A DNA stretch of 64,000 bases from Cystobacter fuscus DSM 2262 (GCF_000335475.2 NZ_ANAH02000013.1:1-64000); one strand, 5' to 3'. Positions 1 through 8,874 are shown, numbered from the stretch's first letter. Numbers and translations: made by a program. The notes: a model not told the origin generated them from the letters alone.

Positions 1-2
1 GT

Positions 3-2069
3 TGTACGCGCGAGCCGAGCCAGGGATTGTACGTGCGGGCCGAGCCGCTCCTTCAGCGCGCCCTCACCCTCGGGGAAGCGGCGCTCGGCAAGAACCACCC
101 CGACGTCGCCGGGGTGCTCAGCAACCTCGCCCTGCTTGCCTTGGCCCAGGGCGCGTCCGGCCGGGCCGGAGAACTCTGGGAGCGCGCCCTCGCCATCCAC
201 GAAGTGACGCTGGGCAGGAACCATCCCGATAACGTTCGGACGCTCAACAGCCTCGCCTTGATGCGCCAGGCCCAGCGGCGCCTCGGCGAAGCCGTGCCGC
301 TCTTCACGCGCGCGTTCACCATCACCGAGCGTCGCCTGCGCCAGGAGGCGCTCGACTTCTCCGAGTCGCGCCTGGCCACCTTCCTCCAGCACCTGCGCGA
401 CCAGGACGAGTTGCTCTACGCGCTGCTGCGTGCCCATCCGGGAGATGCCGACATCCGACGCCTGGCCCTCGGCGGCGCGCTCCTGCTCAAGGGCCGCTCC
501 GTCGAGGAGACCGCGGCCAGATCCCGCATCATCTATCGGAGCCTGAGCGCCCGGGAGCGCGACACCTTCGAGCAGCTGCGCGGCCTGCGCACCCAGCTCG
601 CCACGCTGTCCCTCCAAGGCCCCGGCTCGCCTCCTTCCGCCGACTATCCCCAGCGCCTGCGGGCGCTCACCGAGCTGGGCGATGCCCTCGAAGCCGACCT
701 GGCGAAACGCTCGGCGCCCCTGCGCGCCCTGACCGCGCTGCCGTCTCCCGCGGAGATCGTCGACCGCGTCGCCGCGGCCCTCCCCAAGGACAGTGCCCTC
801 GTCGAGTTCATCGCCTACGCGGACCGCCCCTTGCTGCTCGAGCCCGGCATGCCCCTGTCAGAGGTCCCCAGCCAGCTTCGCTATCTGGCGCTGGTGCTCC
901 TGCCCGATGCGGAGATCCGTGTCGTGGATCTCGGCCCCGCCGAGCCGATCGACCGTGCCGCCTCGCGCCTGCGCAGCGCCCTGGCCAACCGCGACGCCTC
1001 CTTCCAGGCCATGGCCCAGGAGCTCTACCGGCTCGCCTTCCGGCCTCTGCTGCCGCTGCTGGGCGGCACCCGCCGCCTGTTCCTCTCTCCCGACGGGCAG
1101 CTCGGTCTGGTGCCCTTCGCCGCCCTTCACGACGGCCGTGGCTTCCTCGTGGACACCTTCGACTTCACCTATCTCACCTCGGGCAAGGATCTGCTGCCCC
1201 GCACCGAGGGCGTGGCGACCTCACGCGCGGTGACCGTCTTCGCGGATCCGGACTTCAGCGTGCCCCCTCTGGCTCGTCCCACCCCCGCTGGGAGCGGGCC
1301 CGTGCTGGTCGAGCGCTCCACCACCGTCGAGCACTTCTTCTCCACGGCGCGCGCGGACCTGGGGGAAAGCGCCTGGGTGCCACTGCCCGGCACCCGCCGG
1401 GAGGCCGAGGGCATTCAACGCCTGCTTCCCCAGGCCCAGCTCTTCCTCGGGGCCGAGGCCTCCAAGCAGCGGCTGCTCAACGTGTCTCCTCCCGGCATCC
1501 TCCACCTGGCCACCCACGGCTTCTTCCTCGATGACGCGCCCGCTCCCGAGGGCTCCCGAGGCGTGGGCCACTTCGGCGCGATGGGAGACAAACCCCTCGC
1601 GCCGCGCCCCGCGGATCCGCTGCTGCGCTCCGGGCTCGTCCTGGCTGGCGCGCGAGCGGCGCCCGAGGACTCCAGCACGGCCAACGCGCTGGTGACGGCC
1701 CTGGAGCTGGCCGGCCTGGACCTGTGGGGCACGCAGCTCGTCGTGCTGTCCGCCTGCGACACCGGGCGCGGAGACGTCAAGCTCGGCCAGGGCGTCTACG
1801 GGCTGCGCCGGGCCTTCGTCGCGGCGGGAGCGGAGACGGTCGTCATGAGCCTGTGGAAGGTGAACGACGAGACGACACGGGTGCTGATGGAGGCCTACTA
1901 CCGCCACCTGCTCGCCGGGCAGGGCCGGGCCGCCGCGCTGCGAGAGGCCATGCGCTCGCTGCGAGCCACCCGTGCCCATCCGCACTACTGGGCGCCCTTC
2001 ATCGCCGTGGGCCGGGACGCTCCGCTGCGCGGACTGGGGCCCACCGCGCCGGAGCCACCGGAGAAATAG
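3..2069 (+). CDS. CHAT-domain protein with N-terminal TPRs (5' end cut by window)
   Basis: The reading frame is already open at the first complete codon, so the gene begins outside the window. The N-terminal part shows two tetratricopeptide units of the kinesin-light-chain type (RAEPLLQRAL...GKNHPDVAGVLSNLA and a second with GRNHPDN). The C-terminal half is a CHAT (caspase/separase-fold) domain. The catalytic dyad is visible: His in LHLATHGFF (codon 1515-1517) and Cys in VVLSACDTG (codon 1755-1757), followed by the family's LGQGVYGLRRAF and VVMSLWKV blocks. CHAT-TPR proteins are thought to be cysteine proteases, often in conflict or signalling systems; the substrate is unknown. No signal peptide can be judged because the start is missing. 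A near-duplicate of LYxRAEP out of frame at bases 2-21 suggests a small indel at the very edge, so the upstream part may be frameshifted. Confidence 0.85.
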   Translation, partial: CTREPSQGLYVRAEPLLQRALTLGEAALGKNHPDVAGVLSNLALLALAQGASGRAGELWERALAIHEVTLGRNHPDNVRTLNSLALMRQAQRRLGEAVPLFTRAFTITERRLRQEALDFSESRLATFLQHLRDQDELLYALLRAHPGDADIRRLALGGALLLKGRSVEETAARSRIIYRSLSARERDTFEQLRGLRTQLATLSLQGPGSPPSADYPQRLRALTELGDALEADLAKRSAPLRALTALPSPAEIVDRVAAALPKDSALVEFIAYADRPLLLEPGMPLSEVPSQLRYLALVLLPDAEIRVVDLGPAEPIDRAASRLRSALANRDASFQAMAQELYRLAFRPLLPLLGGTRRLFLSPDGQLGLVPFAALHDGRGFLVDTFDFTYLTSGKDLLPRTEGVATSRAVTVFADPDFSVPPLARPTPAGSGPVLVERSTTVEHFFSTARADLGESAWVPLPGTRREAEGIQRLLPQAQLFLGAEASKQRLLNVSPPGILHLATHGFFLDDAPAPEGSRGVGHFGAMGDKPLAPRPADPLLRSGLVLAGARAAPEDSSTANALVTALELAGLDLWGTQLVVLSACDTGRGDVKLGQGVYGLRRAFVAAGAETVVMSLWKVNDETTRVLMEAYYRHLLAGQGRAAALREAMRSLRATRAHPHYWAPFIAVGRDAPLRGLGPTAPEPPEK

Positions 2070-2108
2070 CCCGCGGATTCCGTGCATGATTGCCCAGGTC
2101 ACCGGCTC
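2070..2108 (+). promoter_or_regulatory. Conserved upstream motif, copy A
   Basis: The bases just after the CHAT gene contain CCCGCGGA, then TTCCGTGCATGATT, then CCGGCTC at a fixed distance. The same arrangement recurs at 8236-8276. Here it lies about 60-90 bases before the ADYC gene start. It may be a promoter or operator shared by genes around the sigma/kinase locus; which, if either, is inference. Confidence 0.4.
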
Positions 2109-2164
2109 CTTTCGTTGCGGGCGAGGGATTCACGCCCACCCCAACGAAATCGAAGGAGAGAGCC

Positions 2165-3229
2165 ATGACCGCGATGAAAAGGTATCTGCTTGCCTGGGTG
2201 TGTCTTCAGCTGCCCATGATGGTGCACGCCGGGCAGCCCACGCCCACGAGCGCGGCCGCCCCGCTGTCCGATGCCGAGCGCTACGCACGGCGGTGCCAAT
2301 CCCAGTCGCCCCACCGCACCGTCAAGCCCCAGGGCACGATGCTGTGGGGAACCCGGCGGGACTGGGACGTCGAGAAGGTCACGGACGAGCGCACCGGTGT
2401 GCTCGTCTCGGCGGACCTCGCCCCCTTGCGGCAGGCGGATGCCCAGGTGAAGTCCCTGTCGCTCGAGGGTGGCCGTCTGGTGGCCGCGGGCAAGGGCGTG
2501 GTCGGCACCGTGCTCCAGGGCACGGCGAGCGATGGCAAGCCGGTAGAGGTGGCCATCTGCGGCGCCGAGCCCTCCCCCGAGGATCCCGCGATGGTCTGGT
2601 ACCGCATCGAAGCCTGGAACGCGCTGGCCCAGGAGTGGGAGAACCCCTGCGTCGCCCTGGCGAACGTGCCCGACCCCCGGGCGCTCGCGGTGAGCGGCAC
2701 CTGGAACGCGAACGGCGCCCACCAGAAGGCCCGGGGCAAGCTCACCTTCGCCTGTGAGAACGGCGCCATCAGCAAGTGCATCCAGTGGGGCTACAAGCCC
2801 TGGGCCAGCCGCGACGGGCAATCGATGGCCGACCTCCACCAGGCCTGCACGCGCATGGCCCGCGCCGACTACTGCGGCAACGGCCGCAGCCACACGCACG
2901 AGAACACCACCATCGACATGTACGATCGGCTCGGCGTGATCGCTCGGACGACCGAGTCCTCGGCGCAGTGGGATCTCTCGCGGGCCTCCTTCGAGGCGGC
3001 CTGGGCGCCCGACGGGGCCACCTGCCTGTCCCGGACCCGCGACGGCCGCGCGCTGGAGACGGTCCTCAAGGAGTGCCCCAACCGCTTCCGCGCGGGCACG
3101 GCGCTCGACCTGGGCAAGGGAGATCGCTGCACGCTGCGGCGCACGGACGTGAACCCCGAGTCAGCGCTGCTGCGCAACCAGTCCTATGAAGCCTCGAAGG
3201 GCACCTCCGCCCAGGGCGAGGGCCCGTAG
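2165..3229 (+). CDS. Secreted ADYC-domain protein
   Basis: A 354-residue protein starting at ATG 2165, chosen because GAAGGAGAG lies just upstream and the protein then opens with a Sec signal peptide (MTAMKRYLLAWVCLQLPMMV, cleavage probably after HA near residue 22). The signature ADYCGNG lies at residues 234-240, inside a conserved stretch with HQACTRMARADYC and THENTTIDMYDRLG. This is the ADYC domain, named for that motif and found mainly in myxobacteria; its function is unknown. Cysteines are spread along the mature part, which fits disulfides in a secreted protein. The gene follows the CHAT gene by 95 bases that include a conserved motif, and converges with the sigma factor gene 22 bases downstream. 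Confidence 0.85.
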   Translation: MTAMKRYLLAWVCLQLPMMVHAGQPTPTSAAAPLSDAERYARRCQSQSPHRTVKPQGTMLWGTRRDWDVEKVTDERTGVLVSADLAPLRQADAQVKSLSLEGGRLVAAGKGVVGTVLQGTASDGKPVEVAICGAEPSPEDPAMVWYRIEAWNALAQEWENPCVALANVPDPRALAVSGTWNANGAHQKARGKLTFACENGAISKCIQWGYKPWASRDGQSMADLHQACTRMARADYCGNGRSHTHENTTIDMYDRLGVIARTTESSAQWDLSRASFEAAWAPDGATCLSRTRDGRALETVLKECPNRFRAGTALDLGKGDRCTLRRTDVNPESALLRNQSYEASKGTSAQGEGP

Positions 3230-3251
3230 GACACCTCGTGGCGCCCCCACG

Positions 3252-4187
3252 TCAGTCTGGCTTGGGCGCCGGGGGCACCCCGTGCGCCTCACCCAGGAGC
3301 TGGCTGATGCTCAGCTCGAGCTTGCTGTCGAGCATGGCCAGGAAGCTCTGGAAGTCGCGGGGGGAGAGCCCCAGCCGCTCCTGCAGGCGATGGCGCGTCT
3401 CCTCGTAGATGCTCTGCCGTGCACTCTTCAACCAGCGGGAGACCGTCGATTGATTGACGCGAAAGAGCTCGGCCAGCTCGTACATCGAGAGTTGATCGAC
3501 GAAGTAGAGGCGGAGCAGGTAGCGCTCGTCGGCCGAGAGCGCGCGGAAGGCTTCGTTCACGGCCTGGCGGAAATCGGCGTGGTAGCGCCGCTTCATGAGA
3601 TCCAGCTCCGCATCGAGTCCTGGCGCCGGAATCATCTTTTCAATGTCGTCCATGTCCTCATCGGACGAAGGCTTCTCGGCGCCCTGCAGCTTGATGGCGA
3701 AGCGCGTGGCGGCGACATGCACCCAGCTCATCAGCGCCCCTCTCCCCGCGTACTCGGCGAGCTTCGGGGGTCCTTCGGGCGTGGTCACCAGGAGCTTCAC
3801 GCGCGTGAGCTGGCAGACGTCGTCGAGCAGCGCCTCGGACAGCTTGGGACCCCTGAGCAGCTTCGGCAGCTTCGCGAGGTAGTTGCGCTCGAGCAGCTCG
3901 ATGGCGGCGGGGAGCCCTCGCACGCAGGCGCACGCGAGGTAGAGCTCCGCCAGGGACAACTGCGCGAGAATCGGCTCGAGGGGACTGTCCGGCTGCTCCT
4001 TGGGCAGCCGCTCGGCGATGTGGGTCACGAACGATTCGGAGGGGAGTTCCACCGCCGGCCACCGCGCGCGGGAGGTCTCCCAGGCGTGGACGAGCAGGCC
4101 TTCGAGAGCGGTGGTATCCACGGAGGGAACGATGCGCACCTTCGCGTGCGCGAGAAACGTCGCGGCCAGCCCATGCACCTGTGCCAT
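3252..4187 (-). CDS. Myxobacterial sigma-70 family factor
   Basis: A 311-residue protein. The C-terminal half is a sigma-70 region 4 helix-turn-helix (VNEAFRALSADERYLLRLYF, then VDQLSMYELAELFRVNQST and VSRWLKSARQSIYEETR), the part that reads the -35 element. The N-terminal 200 residues are weakly like region 2 and match the lineage-specific sigma-70 group seen in multiple copies in Myxococcales, as I remember that family. I chose the start MAQVHGLAATFL at 4187: the frame stays open further upstream, but only this start, or one at 4243, keeps it from overlapping the divergent kinase. The two genes diverge from a 90-base gap. The kinase carries a ZAS-like zinc motif at its N-terminus, so it may be the cognate anti-sigma. 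The Shine-Dalgarno is poor, so the start is uncertain. Confidence 0.8.
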   Translation of the reverse strand: MAQVHGLAATFLAHAKVRIVPSVDTTALEGLLVHAWETSRARWPAVELPSESFVTHIAERLPKEQPDSPLEPILAQLSLAELYLACACVRGLPAAIELLERNYLAKLPKLLRGPKLSEALLDDVCQLTRVKLLVTTPEGPPKLAEYAGRGALMSWVHVAATRFAIKLQGAEKPSSDEDMDDIEKMIPAPGLDAELDLMKRRYHADFRQAVNEAFRALSADERYLLRLYFVDQLSMYELAELFRVNQSTVSRWLKSARQSIYEETRHRLQERLGLSPRDFQSFLAMLDSKLELSISQLLGEAHGVPPAPKPD

Positions 4188-4277
4188 TCCCAGTTTTGTA
4201 TCATGTGCTTCGCCGGGGTGGCAATGCGTGCCATTGATTGCCATCTGTTCCGTGAATAGCCTGAGTTCATCGATTCC

Positions 4278-7200
4278 ATGCGCCAGTCCACTTCCAACGA
4301 CCACGTGACGAACGCCGTCAATTGCCTGACGGATGATGTCCTGGTGGATCTCCTCGATGGCAGGTTGCTGGACGAGGCGCTGGCCCGGGCCCACCGGCAT
4401 GCCGCGGGGTGTGACGCCTGCCGGCTCCTCCTCGCCTCGGTCTCGCGGGGGGGGTTGGGAACGGGGAGCGATGTACCGGAATCTTCCGCTCCGCCCGGCA
4501 TTGGCGTGGAGGAGCCGGGCCTGTCCTGGACACCGCCCGGGGTGTTCGACGAGTTCCGCCTCGAGCGTGTGCTCGGCAAGGGAGGCATGGGCATCGTCTA
4601 CCTGGCGCACGACACCTCACTGGACCGGCGTGTGGCGGTGAAGTTCATCGCCTCGAGCCAGCCCGAGCCCTGGGTTCGTGCATACTTCGAGACCGAGGCT
4701 CGAGCGATCGCCCGGCTGCAGCACCCGAACGTCGTCAATGTGTTCCGCGTCGGCGAGGTCAACGGGCACCCGTACATCGTCTCCGAGTACGTCGTCGGAC
4801 AGAGCCTCGCGCAGCTGCCGCTCCCCGTGCCGTGGCGCCGGGTCCTGGCGCTCGGCGTCGGCCTTGCCCGGGGGCTCGCGGCGGCGCACCGGCAGGGAGT
4901 GCTGCACCGCGACATCAAGCCTTCCAACGTCCTGCTCACCGGGGAGGGCGAGGTGAAGCTGCTCGACTTCGGCCTGGCCGAGAGTTTCGAGCCGGGCGCG
5001 GCCGCCCCCTCTTCCAGCATGAACCAGCTCGCCGGCACGCGGCCCTACATGGCGCCCGAGCTGTTGAAGCGTGCTCCGGCGACTCCCCGAAGTGACCTCT
5101 ATGCCCTGGGCGTCGTGCTCCACGAGCTGTGCACGGGTGAGCTGCCCCCGCGGGTTGGAAGCGGAGCGGAGGTCGATCCGGACTTCGTGGCGATCATCGC
5201 GCGGTGCCTCGCGCACGAACCCCTCGAACGCTTCGCCTCGGCCGAGGCGCTGTGCGAGGCCCTCGAGCGCCTCGAGTGGCTCAGCGCCCCCGCGCCCCTG
5301 GCCGCCAGCAATCCCTATCGGGGACTGGCGCCCTTCGAGGCCGAGCACCGGGCGCTCTTCTTCGGACGCGATGCCGACATCCACGCCGTGCTCGAGCGCC
5401 TGCGCCACCGGCCGCTCGTCCTCGTCGCCGGGGACTCCGGCGCTGGCAAGTCCTCGCTGTGCCGCGCCGGCGTGCTGCCCCGGATGGAGGCGGCGCCGCG
5501 GGACGGAATCCGTGAGCTGACCACGGTGACACTGTGGCCCGGCCACCGCCCGCTCGAGGCCCTGGCCGCCGCGCTCGCGCCCGTCCTGGGCCAGGGGGAG
5601 GAGGAGCTCTTCACCATGCTCGAGCAGACGCCGGCCTGGCTCGGGCGGGCCCTGCGCGAGGCCCACCAGGACGGGCGGGGCCTGGTCCTCTTCGTGGACC
5701 AGCTCGAGGAGCTCATCACCCTGTCGGATCCGGTGCAGGCGGCGCACTTCGCCCGCCGCCTCGGCGAACTGGCCCTGCCTTCCTCGGGCGTGCGCGTGCT
5801 CCTGGCGGTGCGCGGTGACTTCCTGACGCGCCTGTGTGCGCTGCCCGGCCTGGGCGAAGAGGCCGAGCGGGCGCTCTACGTCCTGCGTCCCATGTCTCCC
5901 GAGGGGGTGCGCGAGGCCATCGTCGGGCCCGCGCGCGGCCAGGGCGTGGCCTTCGAATCCGCCGAGCTCGTCCAGACGCTCGTCGAGTCCACGGCGTACG
6001 GTGCGGGCAGCCTGCCCCTGCTCCAGTTCGCGCTCGCCGAGTTGTGGGAGCGGCGCAACCCGGCGGGAGGCCGCATCACGCGGGCGGCGCTCGAGGAGAT
6101 GGGGGGAGTGGCCGGAGCGCTGTCGCGGCACGCGGACGGGGTGCTCGCGCGCCTGAGTCCCACCGAGCACGAGGCGGCGCGCAGCCTGCTCCTGCGGCTC
6201 GTGACGGGGGAGGGCACGCGCGTCGAGCGTACCGAGGCGGAGCTCGTCGAGGACTCGGAGGGGGCCTCCCGCGCCGCCCTTCGCGCGCTCATCGAGGGCC
6301 GCCTCCTGCATGCGCGCACCGCGGGGGGCCAACCACGCTGCGAGATCGCCCACGACTCGCTCATCGACAGCTGGGGCACGCTGCGAGGCTGGCTCGACGA
6401 CGACATCGGCCATCGCGCGGTGCGCAAGCGGCTCGAGGCGGCGAGCGTCGAGTGGGAGCGCCTGCTGCGCGCCAGGGAGGCCCTCTGGGGGCAGCGTCAG
6501 CTCGACGAGGCGAGTCCGCTCGCGCCCTCCACCCTGGGCCCCCGCGAGCGGGCTTTCCTCCTCGCCTCCCATCGCGCCGTGACGCTCCAGCGTTGGAGAC
6601 GCTGGCTCGCCGCGCTCGTCATCGCCCTGGCCTTCGCCGCCGTGTGGGGGGTGCCTCGCCTGCGGGATGCGCGCTTCGTCGCCGCCCTGGTGGACACGGC
6701 GCGGGAGCAACTCGTCACGGGCCGTGCCCTCGCCCAGAAGGCCAGCACGCGCAGAGAGGAGGCGATGGCGTTGTTCGACGGCCGGCCCTCCCTGGCCAAC
6801 GGTCCCAAGGCCCTGCGGGGCCCCGATGAGCTCAGGAAGGCCGCCGAGAAGCGATGGGACGAGGCGCTCGCCTTGCGCGATCAGGCCCAGGCGGCCTATG
6901 CCCGCGCGAGCCAGTTCCTCGACCAGGCCCTGGATCGGGATCGCGCCCATGAGGAAACGCGCCGGCTCATCGCGGAGATGACCTATGAACGCGTCCTGCT
7001 CGCGGAGCGCTTCCACCAGCAGCGCGAGCGCGACGAATGGGCCCAGCACCTCATGCGATGGGGGGTGACCGGCACCTCGAATGAGGGCTCGGAGTGGCGC
7101 CAACGGCTCCTGGCCCCGGCCGAGCTCGAGCTCGTGACGGAGCCTCCCGGCGCACGCGTGAAGCTCGAGCGCTACACCGACGTGCAGGGCACGGGGCACC

Positions 7201-8204
7201 TCGAGCCCGTCGTGGCGGAAGACGACCTGGGCCCCACCCCCTTGTCCCGCCTCGAGCTGCCCGCGGGTTCCTACCTCCTCCACGTCACGCATCCGGGCCG
7301 GGTGCCGGTGAGAGTGCCCCTGCTCCTCACGCGCGGCGCCCACGAGAAGGTTCGCCTCGTGCTCCCCACCTCGGTGCCCGCCGGCCATGTCTACATCCCG
7401 CCGGGCTGCTTCCTGCTGGGCAGCGCCGAGCCGGAGGAGGTGCGGACCTTCATGCTCAGCTCGCCGCTTCACCGGCTCTGCCTCCAGGAGGGCTATCTCA
7501 TCGGTCAGCGGGAGGTGACGTTCGGCGATTGGCTGGCCTACCTCGACTCGCTGCCCGCGGATGCGCCCGCGAGACGGATCCTCGAGCAGCCACGCTTCAG
7601 CCCCACCGGGGCCATCACGCTGCGGCGGCAACCCGGCACCGGGTGGATCTTCTCCTTCTACCGTTCGAGCGAGGACGTCTTCTCGGCGAAGGAGGGGGAG
7701 ACGTTCCACTACCCGGGGCGGACGCGGCGCGACACCGCGGACTGGCGCCGGTTTCCCCTGTCCGGCGTCTCCTCCGAGGACCTGGCGTCCTACTTCTACT
7801 GGCTCGACCGCTCGGGGCGTCTGCCCGGAGCACGCCTGTGCACCCAGAACGAGTGGGAGTACGCCGCCCGTGGCGCGGATGGCCGCCGCTACCCGCATGG
7901 CGACCAGCTCCAGCCCGACGACGCCAACATCGACACGACCTATGACCGGCAGCCCACGGCCTTCGGGCCCGACATGGTCGGCTCCCACCCGGCCTCGGTG
8001 AGCCCCTTCGGACTGGAGGACATGGCCGGCAACGCCTTCGAGCTCACGCGCTCGGTGACCCCGGAGTTCGGGCGCGTCGTCCTCCGGGGCGGCGCCTGGT
8101 ACTACGACGACTTCGGCGCGCACATCGCGAACATCTCCGTGGGAGATCCGACGGCACGCGACGCGGCGATCGGCGTGCGCGTCTGTGCGTCATTCTCTCC
8201 GTGA
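4278..8204 (+). CDS. ZAS-Ser/Thr kinase-STAND NTPase-TM-FGE fusion
   Basis: A 1308-residue multidomain protein. In order: a zinc-binding anti-sigma-like motif H41-x3-C45-x2-C48; a eukaryotic-type Ser/Thr kinase with glycine loop GKGGMG (100-105), Lys122, catalytic Asp212 in HRDIKPSN and Asp230 in DFG; a STAND-type NTPase starting near NPYRGLAPF with Walker A GDSGAGKSS (385-393) and Walker B LVLFVDQLEEL (Asp474); one membrane segment about 776-795; a helical region; a PEGA-like stretch; and an FGE/SUMF1 domain from about 1037 to the end (GARLCTQNEWEYAARG, DMAGNAFELT, LRGGAWYYDD). The two active-site cysteines of true formylglycine-generating enzyme are absent, so this domain is probably a binding module outside the membrane. 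The kinase, ZAS and NTPase parts would be cytoplasmic. It is divergent from a sigma factor, and I infer sigma control gated by kinase or NTPase state. Confidence 0.9.
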   Translation: MRQSTSNDHVTNAVNCLTDDVLVDLLDGRLLDEALARAHRHAAGCDACRLLLASVSRGGLGTGSDVPESSAPPGIGVEEPGLSWTPPGVFDEFRLERVLGKGGMGIVYLAHDTSLDRRVAVKFIASSQPEPWVRAYFETEARAIARLQHPNVVNVFRVGEVNGHPYIVSEYVVGQSLAQLPLPVPWRRVLALGVGLARGLAAAHRQGVLHRDIKPSNVLLTGEGEVKLLDFGLAESFEPGAAAPSSSMNQLAGTRPYMAPELLKRAPATPRSDLYALGVVLHELCTGELPPRVGSGAEVDPDFVAIIARCLAHEPLERFASAEALCEALERLEWLSAPAPLAASNPYRGLAPFEAEHRALFFGRDADIHAVLERLRHRPLVLVAGDSGAGKSSLCRAGVLPRMEAAPRDGIRELTTVTLWPGHRPLEALAAALAPVLGQGEEELFTMLEQTPAWLGRALREAHQDGRGLVLFVDQLEELITLSDPVQAAHFARRLGELALPSSGVRVLLAVRGDFLTRLCALPGLGEEAERALYVLRPMSPEGVREAIVGPARGQGVAFESAELVQTLVESTAYGAGSLPLLQFALAELWERRNPAGGRITRAALEEMGGVAGALSRHADGVLARLSPTEHEAARSLLLRLVTGEGTRVERTEAELVEDSEGASRAALRALIEGRLLHARTAGGQPRCEIAHDSLIDSWGTLRGWLDDDIGHRAVRKRLEAASVEWERLLRAREALWGQRQLDEASPLAPSTLGPRERAFLLASHRAVTLQRWRRWLAALVIALAFAAVWGVPRLRDARFVAALVDTAREQLVTGRALAQKASTRREEAMALFDGRPSLANGPKALRGPDELRKAAEKRWDEALALRDQAQAAYARASQFLDQALDRDRAHEETRRLIAEMTYERVLLAERFHQQRERDEWAQHLMRWGVTGTSNEGSEWRQRLLAPAELELVTEPPGARVKLERYTDVQGTGHLEPVVAEDDLGPTPLSRLELPAGSYLLHVTHPGRVPVRVPLLLTRGAHEKVRLVLPTSVPAGHVYIPPGCFLLGSAEPEEVRTFMLSSPLHRLCLQEGYLIGQREVTFGDWLAYLDSLPADAPARRILEQPRFSPTGAITLRRQPGTGWIFSFYRSSEDVFSAKEGETFHYPGRTRRDTADWRRFPLSGVSSEDLASYFYWLDRSGRLPGARLCTQNEWEYAARGADGRRYPHGDQLQPDDANIDTTYDRQPTAFGPDMVGSHPASVSPFGLEDMAGNAFELTRSVTPEFGRVVLRGGAWYYDDFGAHIANISVGDPTARDAAIGVRVCASFSP

Positions 8205-8235
8205 CACGGGGAGGCGGAAATCCCCCGGAAAACAA

Positions 8236-8276
8236 CCCGCGGAATTCCGTGCATGATTTTCCCGCTCGCCGGCTCA
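8236..8276 (+). promoter_or_regulatory. Conserved upstream motif, copy B
   Basis: CCCGCGGA followed, after one extra A, by TTCCGTGCATGATT and, nine to ten bases on, CCGGCTC. Copy A at 2070-2108 has the same blocks at the same spacing from TTCCG onward. This copy lies 40-80 bases before the ATG at 8317. Conservation between two otherwise unrelated intergenic regions flanking the sigma/kinase pair suggests a common regulator. Confidence 0.4.
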
Positions 8277-8316
8277 TCCCCCATGCAGGTCATCCACTTC
8301 AATGGGGGGAAACCAC

Positions 8317-8874
8317 ATGAACCCGGCATCTCTGTCTGTCGCACCCCTCCTCGGACCGGGGAGGGTGGGTCCCCTGGCGACGCTCGTGCTCCTCACCGGG
8401 CTCGTCGTGGGCATGCCCGGCGAGGCGCGGGCCCAGGCGCCGGACGAGCCGCGGGCGGTCGGTGAGTTCTTGCTCATCAGCAAGGACGGAGAGCGCATCA
8501 AGGGTCACGGCGGCGCCCTGACGTCGACCCGGTTCACCGGCATCTCGGCGGACGGACAGACGCTCGACTTCCTCCCGGACGACATCGGGACCCTCTATCG
8601 CCATGAGGGTTCGTACGCGGGGCCTGGGGCGATGTACGGCGCTGGCTTCGGGCTGCTGCTCACCGGCACCGTCCTCCTGAGATACGGCATCGAGAGTCCC
8701 GCCTTCTTCCGCGATGAGTCCGCCGCGGGCGTTTCCCTGGGATTGCTGGGCGGGAGCGCGCTGCTGGGAGCGCTCGTCGGGCTCGCGATCGGGGCGGGGC
8801 AGAGCCGTTGGAGCGTCGAGCCCCTCGTTGCCCCGGGCCAGCAGGTCTCCCTGAACCTGTCGCATTCCCTGTAG
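8317..8874 (+). CDS. Small exported membrane protein, unknown function
   Basis: A 185-residue protein. ATG 8317 is preceded by GGGGGGA at a spacing of six bases, better than the in-frame start 15 bases upstream. It opens with a long signal peptide or anchor (LATLVLLTGLVVGM, AxA-like cleavage before QAPDEP). A short beta-rich segment follows (GEFLLISKDGERIKGHGG, TRFTGISADGQTLDFLPDDI), then two glycine-rich hydrophobic stretches (MYGAGFGLLLTGTVLL and VSLGLLGGSALLGALVGLAIG) that look like a membrane hairpin. I recognise no family. The lipoprotein gene starts 35 bases downstream on the same strand, so the two are probably cotranscribed. The conserved motif upstream links it to the ADYC gene. Confidence 0.7.
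   Translation: MNPASLSVAPLLGPGRVGPLATLVLLTGLVVGMPGEARAQAPDEPRAVGEFLLISKDGERIKGHGGALTSTRFTGISADGQTLDFLPDDIGTLYRHEGSYAGPGAMYGAGFGLLLTGTVLLRYGIESPAFFRDESAAGVSLGLLGGSALLGALVGLAIGAGQSRWSVEPLVAPGQQVSLNLSHSL

Noticed and set aside
4617-8123. An 1168-codon open frame on the minus strand opposite the kinase fusion
   Set aside because: It is rich in Arg, Gly and Ala with no domain pattern, and mirrors the G/C third-position bias of the plus-strand gene, whose domains are unmistakable.
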